Assembly: GCA_964626885.1 (NCBI GenBank)
Contig: CAZVJA010000221.1
Span: 1 to 8,498 of the forward strand
Direction: 5' to 3'
Length of the DNA stretch: 8,498 nucleotides
Source of the DNA: CAZVJA01 sp964626885
Lineage (GTDB): Bacteria; Planctomycetota; Planctomycetia; Planctomycetales; Planctomycetaceae
The notes under the pieces are model-generated. The model was not told the origin of the DNA and ran no database searches. It saw only the letters and a list, made by a program, of their open reading frames with translations. Below are positions 1 to 5,159 of the stretch, piece by piece; position 1 is the first letter of the stretch; the number at the start of each line of letters is the position of its first letter. A program made the position numbers and the translations under genes.

Positions 1-1578
1 CTATTCCAAATTCGGTTCCCGCCAATGTCGCCCGGTTTTTTTCAGGAGGCGATCGGAGGCGACCGGGCCCCAGGAGCCGGCGGGGTACGGTTCGGGGATG
101 GTTCCGTTCTTCTCCCAGGCATCGAGAACCGGCGTGACGAACTGCCACGCGGCGTCGAGTTCGTCGCTGCGGGTGAAGAGCGTGTTGTCGCCGCGGAGCA
201 CGTCGAGCAGCAGCCGCTCGTACGCTTCGGGGAGTCCGGTTTCAAAAGCGGTTTCGTAAGCGAAGTCCATCGTGACCGGGTGAATCTGGTACTGCATTCC
301 TGGCCGCTTGGTGCAGAACGAAAGAGAGATCGACTCGCGCGGCTGAATGCGGAACACGAGCGTGTTCGGCTGCTGGCCGACGAGATCGCAAATGTCCCCC
401 TCGCATTCGACGGTTGTGAAGAGGTTGAGCGGCGGGAGCTTGAATTGAATGGCAATTTCGGTGACACGTTCCGGCAGACGCTTGCCAGTTCGGAGGTAGA
501 AGGGGACGCCGGCCCAACGCCAGTTGTCGATGCGGACCTCCATCGCGACGAACGTCTCGCGGCGGGAGTCTTTCGGGATGCGGTCTTCCTCGTGATAGCC
601 GGGGACCGGCTTGCCGCCGATGCTCGCGCCGATGTACTGCCCGGCGATGGCCCATTGAGAGATGTCTCCGTGGCTTCCGGGAGAGAGCGCCTGCAAGACC
701 TTAAGTTTTTCGTCACGCATGTTCTGGGCACGAAACAGAGCCGGGGGTTCCATAGCCACGAGACAAAGGAGTTGCAGCATGTGATTCTGCAAGACGTCGC
801 GGAGTGCCCCCGATTTGTCGTAATAGCCGCCGCGGCCACGCTCCATTCCTTGCGATTCGGCGACAGTGATCTGCACGTGATCAACATGGTTGCGGTTGAA
901 CAGCGGCTCGAAGATCGAGTTTCCAAAGCGGAACAGCAGGATGTTCTGAACCGTCTCTTTGCCGAGGTAATGATCGATGCGATAAATCTGATCTTCGGTA
1001 AGGACGCGGCTGAGCGCATGGCTCAGCTCCTGGGCCGAGGCGAGATCGTGGCCGAACGGCTTTTCAAAAACGACACGCAGCTTGCGGTCGGAATCGGTGC
1101 CGGGAATCAGACCGGTTTGCGGCAGCGCTTCGACGCAGGGAATGAACAGCTCCGGCGACGTGGCCATATAGATGACATGTTTGCCCGCCACGCCGGATGT
1201 TTCTTCCGCGTGCTCCAACGCGGCTCCGATGCCCGCATAGGCGGAGGGGTCGGCCAGATCGGCGCAATGATAATGGAGTCTGGCCGCGAACTTCTTCCAG
1301 CGGTCGGGATCGATCCGACCGCTTCGGGCGTGGTTCGAGAGGGCTTCGAACATTTCGTTGCGGAACTCTTCATCGGTTTTCTCTCGACGGGCGATGCCCA
1401 CGATCGGCGCGCGGTCGGTGAGATAGCCCTCCGTCCAGAGGTGATACAACGCCGGGAGCAGCTTGCGCGCGGTGAGGTCACCCGAGGCGCCGAAGATGGC
1501 GATGACGGCTTCTTCCCCTTCGGGCGCGTGCACGGGAATCTGCTGCGTGAAATGGTGAACGCTCGATTCAGTGGCCAT
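1..1578 (-). CDS. zwf: Glucose-6-phosphate 1-dehydrogenase
   Basis: Cytoplasmic enzyme that oxidises glucose 6-phosphate to 6-phosphogluconolactone with NAD(P)+, the first step of the oxidative pentose phosphate and Entner-Doudoroff routes. The 525-residue product has the Rossmann nucleotide-binding motif IFGASGDLT near residues 28-36 and an EKPFG segment at 172-176. The active-site signature RIDHYLGKE is at 200-208, with Asp202 and His203. A second conserved stretch around DVLQNHMLQ supplies His266, the family's general base. TGKRLPE at 364-370 is the usual C-terminal substrate/cofactor lysine region. Length is slightly above the usual 480-510 because of a short N-terminal extension. ATG at 1576-1578 is preceded by an AAGGAAGA-like site about 11 bases away, inside the end of the upstream HAD gene. 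The stop codon is the first three bases of the window, so the gene is complete. Confidence 0.97.
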   Translation of the reverse strand: MATESSVHHFTQQIPVHAPEGEEAVIAIFGASGDLTARKLLPALYHLWTEGYLTDRAPIVGIARREKTDEEFRNEMFEALSNHARSGRIDPDRWKKFAARLHYHCADLADPSAYAGIGAALEHAEETSGVAGKHVIYMATSPELFIPCVEALPQTGLIPGTDSDRKLRVVFEKPFGHDLASAQELSHALSRVLTEDQIYRIDHYLGKETVQNILLFRFGNSIFEPLFNRNHVDHVQITVAESQGMERGRGGYYDKSGALRDVLQNHMLQLLCLVAMEPPALFRAQNMRDEKLKVLQALSPGSHGDISQWAIAGQYIGASIGGKPVPGYHEEDRIPKDSRRETFVAMEVRIDNWRWAGVPFYLRTGKRLPERVTEIAIQFKLPPLNLFTTVECEGDICDLVGQQPNTLVFRIQPRESISLSFCTKRPGMQYQIHPVTMDFAYETAFETGLPEAYERLLLDVLRGDNTLFTRSDELDAAWQFVTPVLDAWEKNGTIPEPYPAGSWGPVASDRLLKKTGRHWREPNLE

Positions 1579-2260
1579 CGGCCGCGTCTTCCTTTCCCTC
1601 GAACAACGAACCCAGCCGCTGGGGATTCAGCTCTCTCAACGACTGTACAACAATGTTGGCGTTTTGTAACTCCGCCGGTTTTCGTCCGGTGCTTGCCAAC
1701 CCGACACATTTCATTCCTGCCGCGCGTGCCGCCTGAATTCCGACCGGTGCATCTTCGATCACCACGCATCGCTCGGCCGGAAACCGCAGACGCCCCGCTG
1801 CCAGTAGAAAAACCTGCGGGTCCGGCTTCCCCCGCGAGACATCGGCACCGGTCACGCAACTGGGAAGTCGATCGCCGACGCCGAGGAGTTCCACGACCAA
1901 GCGAACATTCTCCGGCGGTCCCGATGAACCGATGGCCATCGGGATGCCGGCCGCAGCGAGCGAGTGTATCAGATCCCGGGCTCCGTCCATTGCCGGAAAA
2001 TCCGCCGCGATGATTTCTCGAAAGATCGCCTCTTTACGGTTTGCCAGTTCCCGGATGCGGTCGTCGGTCAATTCGGAGCCGTCGGACCACTGCTCGGCAA
2101 TGACCTCGGGGCTGGTCCGGCCAAACCCGCGGACGAAGTCCTGCTCGGAGTATTCGCAGCCGCATTCGCCAGCCAGCCGTTTCCAGCTTTCAAAATGGGG
2201 GGCATACGAGTCGATCAGCACCCCGTCCATATCGAAAATCACGGCGAATCGAGGGGTCAT
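1568..2260 (-). CDS. HAD-superfamily hydrolase (beta-phosphoglucomutase-like phosphatase)
   Basis: Subfamily IA haloacid dehalogenase-type enzyme, probably a cytoplasmic sugar-phosphate phosphatase or phosphomutase; the substrate cannot be read from sequence. Numbered from the ATG start (230 residues), motif I is FDMDGVLIDS with nucleophile Asp10 and acid/base Asp12. A helical cap follows (about residues 18-88). Motif II is GSSG with Ser112, motif III is RGKPDP with Lys145, and motif IV is IEDAPVG with Glu169 and Asp170 for magnesium. DGVLIDS plus EDAPVGIQAA is typical of the beta-phosphoglucomutase/2-deoxyglucose-6-phosphatase group. The stop overlaps the zwf start by 11 bases, so the two are probably co-transcribed and translationally coupled, which fits a sugar-phosphate role. 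The start is uncertain: an in-frame TTG at 2285-2287 would add nine residues, and neither start has a clear Shine-Dalgarno. ATG is chosen because the conserved strand begins right after it. Confidence 0.9.
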   Translation of the reverse strand: MTPRFAVIFDMDGVLIDSYAPHFESWKRLAGECGCEYSEQDFVRGFGRTSPEVIAEQWSDGSELTDDRIRELANRKEAIFREIIAADFPAMDGARDLIHSLAAAGIPMAIGSSGPPENVRLVVELLGVGDRLPSCVTGADVSRGKPDPQVFLLAAGRLRFPAERCVVIEDAPVGIQAARAAGMKCVGLASTGRKPAELQNANIVVQSLRELNPQRLGSLFEGKEDAADGH

Positions 2261-2328
2261 GGGAGAATGTGTTTCGTCGGTTCCCAAGTTTAGAAGGTGT
2301 CTCGGATAGGATGCCTCATCTCGTACCG

Positions 2329-2350
2329 CGGTTCCGGACGTGCCGAACCG
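2329..2350. repeat. Imperfect 22-bp dyad, 6-bp perfect arms
   Basis: Arms CGGTTC (2329-2334) and GAACCG (2345-2350) are exact reverse complements, with a partly symmetric centre around ACGT. It lies about 70-90 bases upstream of the HAD start, in the right place and size for a repressor or activator site on the HAD-zwf promoter. The function is inferred from position only. Confidence 0.35.
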
Positions 2351-2394
2351 TATACTCCTGGACGAGGATCTACACGATTTCCGCTCAGTCCGGC

Positions 2395-2428
2395 AACTCA
2401 GGTCGATCGCGTGCTGCTCCCCTGAGTT
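2395..2428. repeat. Inverted repeat, 8-bp arms
   Basis: AACTCAGG (2395-2402) and CCTGAGTT (2421-2428) are perfect reverse complements separated by 18 bases. It would fold as a stem-loop in either transcript. No T-run follows closely enough on either strand for an intrinsic terminator. An operator or leader structure is possible; neither is shown. Confidence 0.4.
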
Positions 2429-2438
2429 CGCTATTTTG

Positions 2439-2455
2439 AATACCGGCCCGGTATT
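2439..2455. repeat. Perfect 17-bp palindrome
   Basis: AATACCGG (2439-2446) and CCGGTATT (2448-2455) are perfect inverted repeats around one central C. The sequence TATTTTG is present both before (2432-2438) and overlapping the right arm (2452-2458). The tight symmetry suggests a dimeric DNA-binding protein site. Its centre is about 100 bases upstream of the predicted rpsR -35. Confidence 0.45.
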
Positions 2456-2548
2456 TTGGTCTCATTCTGGGGGCCCATCGGATTGCAGGGGTCGCGAGTT
2501 GGGCGGGAAAGGGAGCCTGCAAAAAGGGAAACTTCGCGGTGGTTTCGG

Positions 2549-2577
2549 TTGAAAGAATCTTGTGTTGCCCTCATAAT
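2549..2577 (+). promoter_or_regulatory. Predicted sigma70-type promoter of rpsR
   Basis: A -35 element TTGAAA (2549-2554) and a -10 element CATAAT (2572-2577) are separated by exactly 17 bases, the optimal spacing. Transcription would start near 2584 and give a leader of roughly 44 bases before rpsR. Both hexamers differ from consensus, so this is a good but unproven match. Confidence 0.5.
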
Positions 2578-2627
2578 CAGCGGTCCGTTTGTTCGAGGGA
2601 AGTCGGCGAGGTTAAGGAACTGGCTGC

Positions 2628-2912
2628 ATGGCGATGTTGAATAAGGTGGAAATCAAGAAGCGGAGGAAGAAGCGGGCACGTCTGAAGAAGAAGTTGCGCT
2701 GCCGTTTCTGTCCCGATGGTTGCAATCATTCGCCCCGCCCCATTTACGTCGATTTCAAGGATTTGAAGACCCTCCGCGCGATGGTAGATCGCGAGGGACA
2801 TCTCCTTTCCCGTCGCCGCACGGGCAACTGTGCGAAGTACCAGCGGGCCGTTCGCCGTGCCGTGTTGCGGGCGCGTTTCATCGGCCTGCTGCCGTACGTT
2901 TCCGAAGAGTAG
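2628..2912 (+). CDS. rpsR: 30S ribosomal protein bS18
   Basis: Small-subunit ribosomal protein that binds 16S rRNA in the platform next to bS6. The 94-residue product carries the S18 signature: a CRFC-containing N-terminal segment, a YVDFKDLKTLRAMV helix (40-53), the LLSRRRTGNCAKYQR core (59-73) and the AVRRAVLRARFIGLLPYV C-terminus (74-91). It has a strongly basic N-terminal extension (about residues 6-24), making it longer than the roughly 75 residues of Escherichia coli S18. Cys25, Cys28, Cys32 and Cys68 resemble the zinc-binding form known for some S18 proteins. ATG at 2628 is preceded by AAGGAA at 2614-2619 with good spacing; a second ATG at 2634 is less well placed. rpsR usually sits between rpsF/ssb and rplI; here none of them flank it. 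Confidence 0.93.
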   Translation: MAMLNKVEIKKRRKKRARLKKKLRCRFCPDGCNHSPRPIYVDFKDLKTLRAMVDREGHLLSRRRTGNCAKYQRAVRRAVLRARFIGLLPYVSEE

Positions 2913-3133
2913 TCGGCTCGCCAACGGCTTTGGTTGTTCCTTGGGGACGCGTTTTCGGGCGTTTCGCGGGGATGAGACGCAGCTGCCATTTTCGCTCGCG
3001 CGCCGCGACCGGGTAGAGCTTAACCCAGGCGTTGCCGCGCATTCCAGCGTGCGCGCCGCCAAGCATCGGCTTCCGTCCTGCGAACCCCGAGACCTGTTTT
3101 TGAAAAGGCACCGTTTCGGTTCCAGCCAAAACC

Positions 3134-3151
3134 GCAGGTTGAGAAACCTGC
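3134..3151. repeat. 7-bp stem-loop with GNRA-type loop
   Basis: GCAGGTT (3134-3140) pairs perfectly with AACCTGC (3145-3151) around GAGA, which on the plus strand is a GNRA tetraloop. No T-run follows, so it is not an intrinsic terminator. Such a loop would be stable in RNA, but transcription of the stretch is not established. Confidence 0.4.
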
Positions 3152-3168
3152 ATGCGGTGTGCGACGAA

Positions 3169-3221
3169 ATCCTGGGATCATCCGCGGGGTGAAATTGCGC
3201 GACAGCAACTTGATCCAGGAT
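3169..3221. repeat. 11-bp inverted repeat with one bulged base
   Basis: ATCCTGGGATCA (3169-3180) and TGATCCAGGAT (3211-3221) are reverse complements apart from one extra G in the left arm, with 30 bases between. The arm length is well above what chance usually gives at this distance. It could be the stem of a structured RNA or the trace of a small mobile repeat. Confidence 0.4.
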
Positions 3222-3283
3222 GTCATCAGCATGCGGGGCGGTACTCCGTGTTAGCGGTTTGAGGTGAGCAGTCCTTTCCGATA

Positions 3284-3299
3284 CTTGGCCGCTGCCAAG
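3284..3299. repeat. 6-bp stem-loop
   Basis: CTTGGC (3284-3289) pairs with GCCAAG (3294-3299) around CGCT. An overlapping alternative pairs CCGCT (3289-3293) with AGCGG (3298-3302). No role can be assigned. Confidence 0.3.
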
Positions 3300-3381
3300 C
3301 GGAGTTCAACGACTCGTGAGGATCAAGGCAGCGAACAATCTTGCAGCCACTGCAGGATACTGGGACCGATGGCAGTCTGTC

Positions 3382-3420
3382 AAAAAATTCACAGAGCGCG
3401 GCGTGCGGCCGCGCGGCTGT
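3382..3420 (-). terminator. Intrinsic terminator of the sulfite-oxidase-family gene
   Basis: Read on the minus strand, a GC-rich hairpin with 7-bp stem (3396-3402 against 3408-3414, loop of five) is extended by ACAG/CTGT pairing (3391-3394 with 3417-3420). It is followed by GAATTTTTT (3382-3390). It begins about 40 bases after the stop codon at 3462-3464. Stem plus T-run is the classic rho-independent form. Confidence 0.8.
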
Positions 3421-3461
3421 ACATCGCGTTCTTGCAAAGGGTGCCGGTGGATTCCTACTTC

Positions 3462-4706
3462 TCAAACGTCGGCGACCTGCACGTAGCGTGCATAAAAGTT
3501 CGAGTCAAGCCGGCGCGTGCGGATGCCAGGATCGGTGCATTTGAGCAGGATGGTGAAATTCCCCTTGGTCTTCGGCTCCCAGTGGTGACACCAGATGCCG
3601 AATGGAAGGTCCGGCAGTTGCGCTACCGATTCGGTGACCGGCTGCCATTCATCCTCGTACCGAAAGCGAATGGCGAGCTTATCGCTCGGAGCCTCTCCCC
3701 CCCAGGAGATTCCCAGCACGCGATAGGAGACCTTTCCATTGAGCTTCCATTTCTCGACACGGACCGGAATAGCGGCGAGATCGAGAGTGGCGGGGAGGAA
3801 CTCACTCGCTAGAATCGGCGTGCGTTCCCGGCGATGGGTTTCGACGTCGATCTCCTGGTGGGTACGACCGGCAAATTCATGCATTTGCGCCGTCGCGGGC
3901 TCTGAGTCATCGACGTACTGAATTTCGTTCATCCATTTGATGTCACAGCAGCCGTACCAATTGGGGACGATGAGCCGAATCGGGGCTCCATGGTCGGGAG
4001 TCAGCGGAGCGTCGTTCATCTGTGTGGCTAGAAACGCCTTCGCCTTGGCCAGTTCGTCGAACGTGAAGATCCAGCTTGCCCCGGGGGTTGAGTGGGTCGA
4101 TTTTGTCGTCCGGTCATCGAATCCGGAGATCAGCACACGCGTCGCCTTTTCGTTCGGCGGTGCAAGTTCGAGCACTTTCGATAAGGGGGTTCCGGACCAT
4201 TTCGCAACGCTGAGCAGGCCGAATCCCGATCCAGAGTTGCCAGAGCACTCGATGAGGACCGCCCCCTGTGGAGAGACAAACGGCTGAAGTTCCTCGATCG
4301 GCAGATCCTTTGCCTCGCGGGCCAGGCCATGCACCTTGATTTTCCAATGCTCGCGAGAACTGAGAAGATCCGGATACTCGGAACGGATGAAGAACTTGTC
4401 TGTTGGGGTGAGGCGAGTCTCGGGTTCGATCAGGGAAGCCAGGTCAATCAGCTGGCGGCAGTCGTGCCCCTTTTGGAACCTGGTGTTGAAGGGTTGGTGA
4501 TTATCGCGAGCAAACGGGAGCGCTTCGAGAAACTCTCCCCCAGTGAACGGCTCTTTGAGATCGGTGCCAGGGAGCTTGCCGGAGCCGTCGAATCCGACGG
4601 GAGACTGTCGGATAGATTCTCGTCCGCCGCATCCCGAAAAATACAATGTGGCCGCGCCGACGGCCCCCTTCAAAAAGTTCCGTCGATCGAACGATTCCCG
4701 TGGCAT
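3462..4706 (-). CDS. Sulfite oxidase-family molybdopterin oxidoreductase, Tat-exported
   Basis: Periplasmic or membrane-anchored molybdenum enzyme of the sulfite oxidase/MsrP-like superfamily; the substrate is not determined. Of 414 residues, the N-terminus has a twin-arginine motif DRRNFLKG (residues 7-14), a hydrophobic stretch, and YFSGC ending at Cys26. Cys26 could be a lipoprotein attachment site. The catalytic domain carries LIECSGNS with Cys154 as predicted molybdenum ligand, KWSGTPLSKVLE (169-180), and LTPDHGAPIRLIVPNWYG (235-252) leading into DIKWMNEI. The C-terminal part (about 310-400), with a GISWGG segment at 332-337, resembles the dimerisation domain of sulfite oxidases. No heme domain is fused. 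GGAGGAGG (4712-4719) lies five bases before the ATG, and a hairpin terminator follows. It stands alone with no cytochrome or cofactor gene beside it. The family is secure; sulfite as substrate is only a guess. Confidence 0.88.
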   Translation of the reverse strand: MPRESFDRRNFLKGAVGAATLYFSGCGGRESIRQSPVGFDGSGKLPGTDLKEPFTGGEFLEALPFARDNHQPFNTRFQKGHDCRQLIDLASLIEPETRLTPTDKFFIRSEYPDLLSSREHWKIKVHGLAREAKDLPIEELQPFVSPQGAVLIECSGNSGSGFGLLSVAKWSGTPLSKVLELAPPNEKATRVLISGFDDRTTKSTHSTPGASWIFTFDELAKAKAFLATQMNDAPLTPDHGAPIRLIVPNWYGCCDIKWMNEIQYVDDSEPATAQMHEFAGRTHQEIDVETHRRERTPILASEFLPATLDLAAIPVRVEKWKLNGKVSYRVLGISWGGEAPSDKLAIRFRYEDEWQPVTESVAQLPDLPFGIWCHHWEPKTKGNFTILLKCTDPGIRTRRLDSNFYARYVQVADV

Positions 4707-4711
4707 GACCG

Positions 4712-4719
4712 CCTCCTCC
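4712..4719 (-). promoter_or_regulatory. Strong Shine-Dalgarno of the sulfite-oxidase-family gene
   Basis: Minus-strand GGAGGAGG, five bases before the ATG at 4704-4706. It fixes the start and suggests efficient translation. Confidence 0.8.
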
Positions 4720-4966
4720 CCTGTTGATACTACGCCGACAATGTTCGTCGCAAGGGTTGATGAGCAGATGATTTTCGGTGAATTCCGGAACTTTCTCTAC
4801 ACACAGAATAAGGTCATCCGGACAGAGCGGGGCGATCCCCGTCCGTCCGACCAAACTGGGGATGAGAACGTATCTTCACCCCGTGTCTATTCCTTATGTC
4901 TGACAGAATCAGGGGGCTGCGACGGTTCTGGCTGCCAAGTTGACAGTTTGTCGGCACGGCGGAAAT

Positions 4967-4982
4967 TGGCAGTGATGTTGCA
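4967..4982 (+). promoter_or_regulatory. Sigma54-type promoter, upstream copy (P1) of groEL1
   Basis: TGGCAG (4967-4972), five bases, then TTGCA (4978-4982). The invariant GG (4968-4969) and GC (4980-4981) are ten bases apart, as RpoN requires. The element matches the -24/-12 consensus except for G in place of C at the end of TGGCAC. Transcription would start near 4992, giving a leader of about 168 bases. Confidence 0.55.
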
Positions 4983-5021
4983 AGTGCTTATTTAAAGGTT
5001 ATTTGTGAGTTGCTTCTTGGT

Positions 5022-5037
5022 TGGCACACTGATTGCA
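5022..5037 (+). promoter_or_regulatory. Sigma54-type promoter, downstream copy (P2) of groEL1
   Basis: TGGCAC (5022-5027), five bases, then TTGCA (5033-5037), preceded by a T to give TTGGCAC. This is a full match to the RpoN core consensus, with the GG (5023-5024) and GC (5035-5036) ten bases apart. Transcription would start near 5047, leaving about 112 bases of leader. Sigma54 promoters need an enhancer-binding activator, so expression of the chaperonin cluster may respond to a specific signal. Confidence 0.7.
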
Positions 5038-5048
5038 TTCCGTCGCGG

Positions 5049-5074
5049 CGGGAGATGGTGCGGATTGTCTCCCG
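5049..5074 (+). other. Leader stem-loop at the predicted groEL1 mRNA 5' end
   Basis: CGGGAGA (5049-5055) pairs perfectly with TCTCCCG (5068-5074) around a 12-base loop. It begins within two or three bases of the start site predicted for P2, so the transcript would have a hairpin almost at its 5' end. Such hairpins can protect mRNA from decay; that role is inferred. Confidence 0.4.
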
Positions 5075-5159
5075 AGCGATCATTGACGCAATACCCAGAG
5101 GGTCGAATGAGAGTCCTTTGGGTCACAATAGGTCCAAACAAGTGGATTGAGGAGAAGCT

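Larger units (their letters stand above)
2261..2627. other. Divergent intergenic region between the HAD gene and rpsR
   Basis: No convincing coding sequence on either strand. The interval must hold the promoters of the minus-strand HAD-zwf pair and of plus-strand rpsR. It contains three inverted repeats (2329-2350, 2395-2428 and 2439-2455) and a sigma70-like promoter for rpsR at 2549-2577, listed separately. A TATACT-like hexamer near 2351 could belong to a minus-strand promoter, but I could not pair it with a good -35. Confidence 0.6.
2913..3381. other. Gene-free stretch with stem-loops between rpsR and the sulfite-oxidase gene
   Basis: I recognise no protein here on either strand; the open frames are short, lack ribosome sites and show no family motif. 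Several stem-forming sequences are present: a GC-rich stem around 2958-2980, a hairpin with a GAGA loop at 3134-3151, an 11-bp inverted repeat at 3169-3221 and a hairpin at 3284-3299. No strong plus-strand terminator with a T-run was found after rpsR. It could be a decayed gene, an untranslated region or an unrecognised RNA. Confidence 0.5.
4707..5159. other. Divergent intergenic region between the molybdoenzyme gene and groEL1
   Basis: No coding sequence supported. The left half presumably holds the minus-strand promoter of the molybdoenzyme, which I could not place. It also has a GC hairpin around 4828-4841 (CGGGG, CGAT loop, CCCCG). The right half carries two sigma54-type promoter sequences, two TGTC/GACA dyads upstream of them, a leader stem-loop and the groEL1 ribosome-binding site GAGGAG (5149-5154). 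No CIRCE operator was found. Confidence 0.65.

Noticed and set aside
25..2013. A 662-codon open frame on the plus strand opposite zwf and the HAD gene
   Set aside because: It lies antisense to two well-supported genes, has no family motif and no ribosome site. Long antisense frames are common in GC-rich DNA.
2929..2950. Possible rpsR terminator just after its stop codon
   Set aside because: Only a 4-bp stem with no proper T-run; not supportable as an intrinsic terminator.
3020..3232. Possible small minus-strand protein in the gene-free stretch
   Set aside because: No Shine-Dalgarno, no recognisable domain, and composition like the other random frames of the interval.
4819..4849. GC-rich stem-loop between the molybdoenzyme gene and groEL1 as a terminator
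   Set aside because: No T-run follows on either strand and no gene ends there.
4940..4968. Sigma70 -35 TTGACA upstream of groEL1
   Set aside because: The -35 is perfect, but at 17 bases spacing the -10 would be AAATTG, too far from consensus.
4966..4990. CIRCE-like heat-shock operator (TTGGCAGTG with AAGTGCTTA)
   Set aside because: The half-sites match TTAGCACTC/GAGTGCTAA poorly and are seven rather than nine bases apart; the sequence is better explained by the sigma54 element.
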